From contig NW_015971556.1 in NCBI RefSeq assembly GCF_000182565.1, forward strand, positions 186,001-250,000: a DNA stretch of 64,000 nucleotides. Direction: 5' to 3'. Source of the stretch: Spizellomyces punctatus DAOM BR117 (taxonomy: Eukaryota > Chytridiomycota > Chytridiomycetes > Spizellomycetales > Spizellomycetaceae). The position numbers and the translations under genes were made by a program. A model generated the notes under the pieces. That model was not told the origin of the DNA. It did not search any database and saw nothing but the letters and a program-made list of their open reading frames with translations. This document shows, one piece after another, positions 58,101 to 64,000 of the stretch; the stretch's first letter is position 1, and the number at the start of each line of letters is the position of its first letter.

Positions 58101-61100
58101 GTTGAGGTCGAATTTTTGTCTTCGATCACCGGGTCTCGCCAAGAATCGCTAACGTTTCAGGCTCCACATACACTTCCACATCCTATCGAAATCCTGGCAT
58201 TCTCTGGGCCGGCGATTTGGGTACCGGTGATGGAAAACATTATTTTTCCTTCAACTCCAACCTTTCAAGGCGTGTGTGTGCAGATCCCTTTGGTTAACCT
58301 AACCAATGCACTGTCACAATGCCTCATCACAGTCCCCGTTAGTTCGCCCTTCAACTTGCGGCTTGTTGATCCTGAGTTTGCCAATCGGAAACCGGCGAGC
58401 GGTGGCATACTCATTGAAGCGAAATCATACGAAGGACCGGACTGCATAGGGATGTCACTTACCATTGGGGCTCGTCTGACGGCCGTGATTGAGGTGGAGT
58501 TTCTGAGCACAACATGGGGATCATTCAAAACTCCTCTGTCTATTAGTATGGTGAAGCCGAGAAAGTGGCTAGTCACAACAATGATGCTTAATGCGATTGC
58601 TGTCAATGAACTATACCTTTCTCGTGAGAAGCCAACCGATTTCCTGCGACGGTTTCTTGCAAATCCCTCTGCAGAACCCGCGACCGGTCTTCTAGTCAAA
58701 CGAAACACGGATGCACGTTCAGATTCAGGCACGGCAACCAAAACATCGGAAATTTTTGAACTCGACCCTCCTCTTCAGACGGTATTTGGTGCACATTTAA
58801 GTGGGCGATTTGAAGATGTTTGCGAGTTTGTGACCATAACGAACATCACCAGTGTCACCCAAAGATATCACATTGTTCTATCAGAGCATTTTTATACTGA
58901 TATGCCGCTTGATGGGGAATTAGAAGGGATGGCGAGCATCGAAATTTTGTTGCGCCTTGACACAGCGTTCTTCGATGAAATTGCTGCCCCAGAAGCCCTT
59001 CACCACCTTGTCATTGGATCAATCACGATTTTTGATGAGAATGAAAAGAAGCTTGGGATGGTCAGTAGTGCATTGCATGGCATTATGGGCGATCTAGTAT
59101 CGTTCGAATGTAGAGAGTCAGTAGATACCATCAAATATCCCTCCCTAAAGGTCATGGAGAAGTTCACGAGAAGGTTCCTACTACGTAATAGAGCCCCCTT
59201 TGAAGTCGTATGGGACGGCCGCTTGATATCTGTTGGGCAGCAGGGCGTTGGACTTCAGGCAGACGGTCTGCCTATGATTGTTCCAACCAGCTCGAACGCC
59301 GCGGAATGGTGTCCCTTCAGTTTGTCAGTGCCCCGTGTCAGTTTAAAACCTTTTGAGTTTTACACCGTTGATATAACTTTCCAAGCTACTAGCTCTGGGG
59401 AGTATCGCGCGAAGCTTTTTATGGAATATGTGGATCCTGTAACTCATGTTGTAAATGCGGAACATCTGCGAGGGAAAACAAAGCGTAGTTTGCGCCAGCT
59501 CCTGTTTTATTGCTCCGTTGGAAATCGCGATTTGGCTCACAATCCGGAGATTTTGACGCATGGAGACACACCCATTGGCGAAAGCCAGTCATGTTCCTTG
59601 ACCTTGATCAACAATCAACCTTTAAACATGCAATTAGCACTTGGTGCGACATCGCCATTTAGGCTTCTGGATACGTGGGCGTCGCTGGGCAAGCAATCAA
59701 AGTGGGAACTTCCGGTCTTTTTCGAGCCGGTAAAAAGCAAGGCGTACAGCGACCTGATTACACTGTGCTTCGGAGGAGTAACACGTACTCTTTCTGTCCT
59801 TGGAACTGGCGGGAGGTCAGGACTGGAATCAAATCTAGCTCAACCCATACGAACGGATTATTTGGAACCTATGGTAAATGACGACGGGGATGAGCAACCG
59901 ATCATGCCAAGCGCATCAAATATCATTCGATTCGGATTTGTTGAGCTCGGCCACCCGAAAAACAAAATCTTTGTCCTGACCAATACTGGCACTTTTGACT
60001 ACGTCGTGAAGAATATTACGTTAAGCGAAGATCAGTGCCTAACCTGGAAATTCTTGGAAGACAGCGGGGGTGATAACAGTTCATCTGCACAGTCTGAGCC
60101 TTGGAGTGCTAATTTTGGATCTGAAAAGTTGGATGATATTGAAAATGACTGGGATGAAATAGATTATCGTGCACGAGAAACCGGCGGCACACCAAGTTCA
60201 AGGGCAGGGTTTGACCGTGGGTCGATCACTGCATCGTCTATAACGGCAGCCCCGCGTCGGCGTCGGTACAAGTCTATTTCACATTCAATGGTGCCTACGG
60301 GTTCTTCCAAGTTATTTCCTTTCCGCTTGCCTCCTTATCAGAAATGTGGTATTCTCCTCACGTTTGCAGGATTTGAAAAGGTATATAGTTGTCTGCCGTT
60401 TGTATCCAATACAATATCTGAGCGAAGTCGCATTAGGGTGAGCGTAACATTTCAATCAAAGTTGAAGTCGAGCGAAGCAGTGGCGAACCAGAAACATACA
60501 TGTTCTGGGTATCTGGAAATCTCCAACCAGCGCTTCAATTATGGGAGAAAAAGATTGAATATGGTGTCCGCGCCGTCCATGTTCGACATGCAAGTATTTT
60601 TCCTTCCCTTAACCTCCCCGATTTGTTATTAACGTAGGTATCTTATCACCACAGAAAGCAGAGATAAAGTTTACGAACACAGGTACAGTCCCACTACCAT
60701 GGAGCCTGACACAGGAAAGCACCAAATACATAGCAATAAAGAAGTTTGACCCGGCCCCACTTCCGAAGGATCTGAACAGCATACCGTCTCCCATATCATA
60801 TTTCCCCAACAATGGAAAGCTGCTACCAGGCTGCACCCAATCAGTTGACATTGCTTTTACCCCAAGTCTCGCTCAATATGAAGTCTTCAGCTACTTTACC
60901 CTCCGAACTGAGGATTTCGCAGAGGCTCCTATTATCGTACATGGTGTCGGTGCATCGTCTCGTCTCACGATAGACGTAGAAGAACTGGACTTCGGGGTAA
61001 TAAGAGTCGGAACAAATAAGGCCTTCAAGCTTAGCTTGCGAAATAAGGGTATTCTGCCCTTGAAGTATTTTGTAGAATGTTCCAACATCCAGTTTGCAGC

Positions 61101-64000
61101 GGATCCAGAGCAAGGACTATTGGATGGAGATGGACGGGTGGATATAACGGTCAAATTTACGCCCAAAACTGTTGGACAGCTCACCGCCTTTTTGCGCATC
61201 TTACCTCACTCTGCCGAAGGATATAATGTGGAACCTCTCATGGTTTCACTACGCGGAATGGGAAGCTATCCTGAACTTGTTGTGCTTACCAGGACAGTTG
61301 ATTTTGGCACGGCTTTGTTCATGACGCGAAACGTGCAACCAGTGAAAGTGCAAAACAAAGGGGCAGCCGAAGCTCATATCGTCTTTAGCTGCCACCATCC
61401 TGGTATCAGCTTAGACGGTGGAGAGAAAGGGGTGACAGTGGGTCCCCACACTGTCAAAGACATCAATATAGTCTATACCCCCCAAGTGGTTGAGGTGTTG
61501 AACGTCAAAGCATTTTTGCGGTCATCGGATAGCAGGGGCGATCATTTTATGCTGACTTTAGATGGATCTGTGGGAGTGCCCAAATTGACCTTCGAGCCTA
61601 CGGACATTTTAGAGAATCTGGACTTTGGTGTCTGCGCCGTTAACGGCATTTACAAGAAGACATTTAAAATGGCCAACGAAGGTAACATCAGTTTACCTTA
61701 TGCCCTGAGTCTGGCGCACATGAAGACAGTCCAGCATGATGCCGAAGGACATGCTATGTCCAAACCCAACTCACCTCGACGTAATGTTATCAATATTGAA
61801 CCGTCATCCGGAATCTTAGCGGTGGGAGAAGTTATTGGAGTTACCATCACCTTCATTCCGGATGGTCTCGCAGAATACGAGTACAATCTCAATCTAAATT
61901 ACGAGTTCCGCACTTCGACTGCTATTGTTAAGGGAACAGGAGGCAGAGCAGTGTTGAAAATTGACTCACCACTACGACTCATCGACTTTGGGATCTGTAG
62001 ATTGCGGAGAGTCTTTAAGAAGCCTTTGACCATATCAAATACGGGAAATTTGGGCGTAGAATATCACCTGCGACCAGAACCAACTGACGGTGATTGGACT
62101 GTTTATAAGGATGAATTCAAGAGGAAGTCACAACTGAAATCCCCACAGACTGTCGATGTAAACGAGCAACCACAGGCTGATATAGTTGAAGACGCCGTCA
62201 AAACCGAGACGGAGGTGCCTGAGGAGCCATTCTGGGTCTCGCAGCTTGCTGCACTCGGCTTCACTTTAAAAAACCCCAACGGATATTGCAAACCTTACGG
62301 GAAAACGGATATCATAATTCAATACTCTCCTTCTGTAGAATCGCTTGTGGCAACACGGCTGCGAGTTTACTTTGGCGAAGAGTTTGAGGATGTCGAAATA
62401 TGCGGTCGGGCGTCCGTCCCTCGATTAACAATTTATGGCCCGTCCAACGAGTTGCTTGGGGGTGCTCCGCAAGAGATTCGAACGGTGGATCTCGGGGTCC
62501 ACCCGATCAACTCGGAACACGTTCATACGTTGCAGTTAAGAAACGATGGGCCGTTCGGGGTCGATTACCTGGTTCAGCCTATTGGTATCCGGGAATTTGA
62601 TGTGCAGCCACTTCGCGGATTTATTCTTCCTGGAATATCGAAGCCTCTTCGAGTTTACTTTCGACCCAATTCGGAAAACAAGTTCCAAACTACTATGAAG
62701 GTGCTGTGGGAGAAAGAGCCACTACGCTTGCACCTAGTGGCAAGAGGCGGCATCGGCAAACTAGAGATTGTCTACGCAGATGAGAAGGACCTGGCCATAA
62801 ACGGACTAGACTTTGGCATGGTGCCTTTCAATAGCTCAGCGGAAAAGCACTTCTTCCTGTATAACGTGGGAATGGTTGAGATCTCGATGCAGGCGGATAT
62901 CGACAATGATGAATACGCCATGTCCATCTTAGGTGATCCCACGCCGTACCATCCGCAAAAAAATGTGAAGCCCCAGTCCCCTACCAAACGTACGGTTTGG
63001 AATTGGTATTCTACGTTGCGAACGGTGATACCTCCTGGCACTGGAGTTGAGGTTGTAGCTCGCTTTATTGCGCGATCGCCCACAGTTTCGGCGGGCAATG
63101 TGCAGGTCAGATCTGAAGGCGGCTCCTTTATCGTACCAATGCGAGGGAAAGGAGGCACCATTCAAATTTCCCATAAAGGCGATCTTAACATGGGCGATAT
63201 TGCAACTAACTACACTTACTCTCGTAAAATTGTCATCGTCAATAGCGGATCTATACCATCGAGTTTGACAGCCGAGTGGCTAGTTGTAGGTCATTCAAGC
63301 GAACCATCCTCGGCGTTTATTCAACTGGCGGACAATTTCACTGCATTGGACCCACGATCTAGGTGGGCAAAACAACAACTTTGCCGGGAGCGCGGAGTTG
63401 CGGAGATTACCATGAATGCAAAGGATCGCTGGCGACTGATTGCTCTTATGATACGGAAGGCAGAAGTATTGGAAGACGATACTATCAGCGGGGATCCCCT
63501 TAGTAAACTGTGGGGATCAACCCTTGGAAAAATCCGAACCTTAATGCAGCAAACTCCAGTCGCCCAGCAACCTCCTTCGGCAGCCAATACAAGTAGCTCT
63601 CTTAACTCTCAGGTGGACAGTAGCGCTACAAATAGTGCGACCAGTGTCCAGCCAGGCCGCGCAAGCTTGACCGGGGGCCCTAGTCAGAGCGTTTTGCAAA
63701 AGAAGGGTCTTCCCGCTCACTATTCCGCTCAATTCAAGCGCCGTCAAATGTTTTTCCATCTTATCACGAACACACAGCTGACGAGCCAATCACTACCTAC
63801 GACAAGACCGTACATTAAAGTGGAGCCAGCCACATGCATTCTGCCCAGCTATGGAGAAGTCACCTTGAACGTGGAGATCAACTTGGCTACTGAAGACACA
63901 TTCTTGGCGACTCTCGTGATTCGACCAAGCGTGCTAAACACTCCTCCTCACGAAATCTCCCTCACGGCTACACCAAAGGCGGTAAATATAGTCTGTGACG
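55111..64000 (+). CDS. Giant HEAT plus ASH/MSP-repeat (HYDIN-like) ciliary protein, 3' truncated by the window
   Basis: Proposed exons are 55111-55321, 55745-55905, 55965-56162, 56257-57086, 57166-57516, 57578-60593 and 60655 to beyond 64000, giving at least 2700 residues. The N-terminal 400 residues are helical and HEAT/armadillo-like (SLRSFALQCIGMASKSI, LAARILGESVSVML, LRKFAFQTVLTQLS). Then come many ASH/MSP beta-sandwich repeats with the recurring pattern LDFG followed by a hydrophobic fold (YPQILDFGMCPKGDH, TKLDFGPTDIYY, EELDFGVIRVGTN, LRLIDFGICRLRRVF, NGLDFGMVPFNSSA). Such arrays are typical of axonemal proteins (HYDIN, CFAP47, CFAP65, DLEC1). The exact orthologue is unclear. The 424-nt second gap is long for this genome, so the first exon joint is tentative. 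Confidence 0.82.

Overview
The window looks like nuclear DNA from a zoosporic (flagellated) true fungus, probably a chytrid close to Spizellomycetales. Three things point there. The genes are dense and intron-rich, with mostly 55-75 nt GT-AG introns. The gene set is fungal/opisthokont: RUD3, RPP1, VMA2, CDC26, NUFIP1 and an FAD glycerol-3-phosphate dehydrogenase with EF-hands. The right end holds a giant HYDIN-like ASH/MSP-repeat protein, the type found in motile cilia. An intact Fanzor element fits the same placement, because Fanzors are known from Spizellomyces. No species can be named from the sequence alone.

Layout. 0-10 kb: 3' end of an SR splicing factor, a small membrane protein whose start codon is split by an intron, a MATH/BACK-like protein, and the Golgi golgin RUD3/GMAP-210 (minus). 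10-17 kb: an endonuclease/exonuclease/phosphatase-fold protein, ribosomal stalk P1 (minus), a small soluble Rieske protein (minus), tRNA-Phe and an F-box/LRR protein. 17-25 kb: mitochondrial DHTKD1-type 2-oxoacid dehydrogenase E1 (minus), a MAPEG protein and a flavin monooxygenase (minus). 25-31 kb: a gene-poor stretch with a tiny ORF, a secreted protein, two tandem-repeat blocks and a coiled-coil protein (minus). 31-35 kb: an HSPA12-like Hsp70 and a ZCCHC9-like zinc-knuckle protein. 35.49-37.63 kb: a mobile element with perfect 27-bp terminal inverted repeats carrying a single-exon 630-residue Fanzor (eukaryotic TnpB homologue).

38-43 kb: a divergent pair made of a disordered protein (minus) and a KH-like protein (plus). 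43-51 kb: an EamA transporter (minus), mitochondrial glycerol-3-phosphate dehydrogenase, APC/C subunit CDC26 (minus) and V-ATPase subunit B. 51-55 kb: NUFIP1 (minus), a small coiled-coil protein and the complex I assembly factor NDUFAF6 (minus). 55.1-64 kb: the giant HEAT plus ASH-repeat gene, which runs off the window.

The genes are independent eukaryotic units, not operons. Many are head-to-head pairs sharing short promoters: RUD3/EEP, coiled-coil/HSPA12, disordered/KH, CDC26/VMA2, NUFIP1/small coiled-coil and NDUFAF6/ASH giant. The exon structures given were built by hand from splice signals and reading-frame phase; where phase closed exactly they are reliable, and uncertain joints are flagged.
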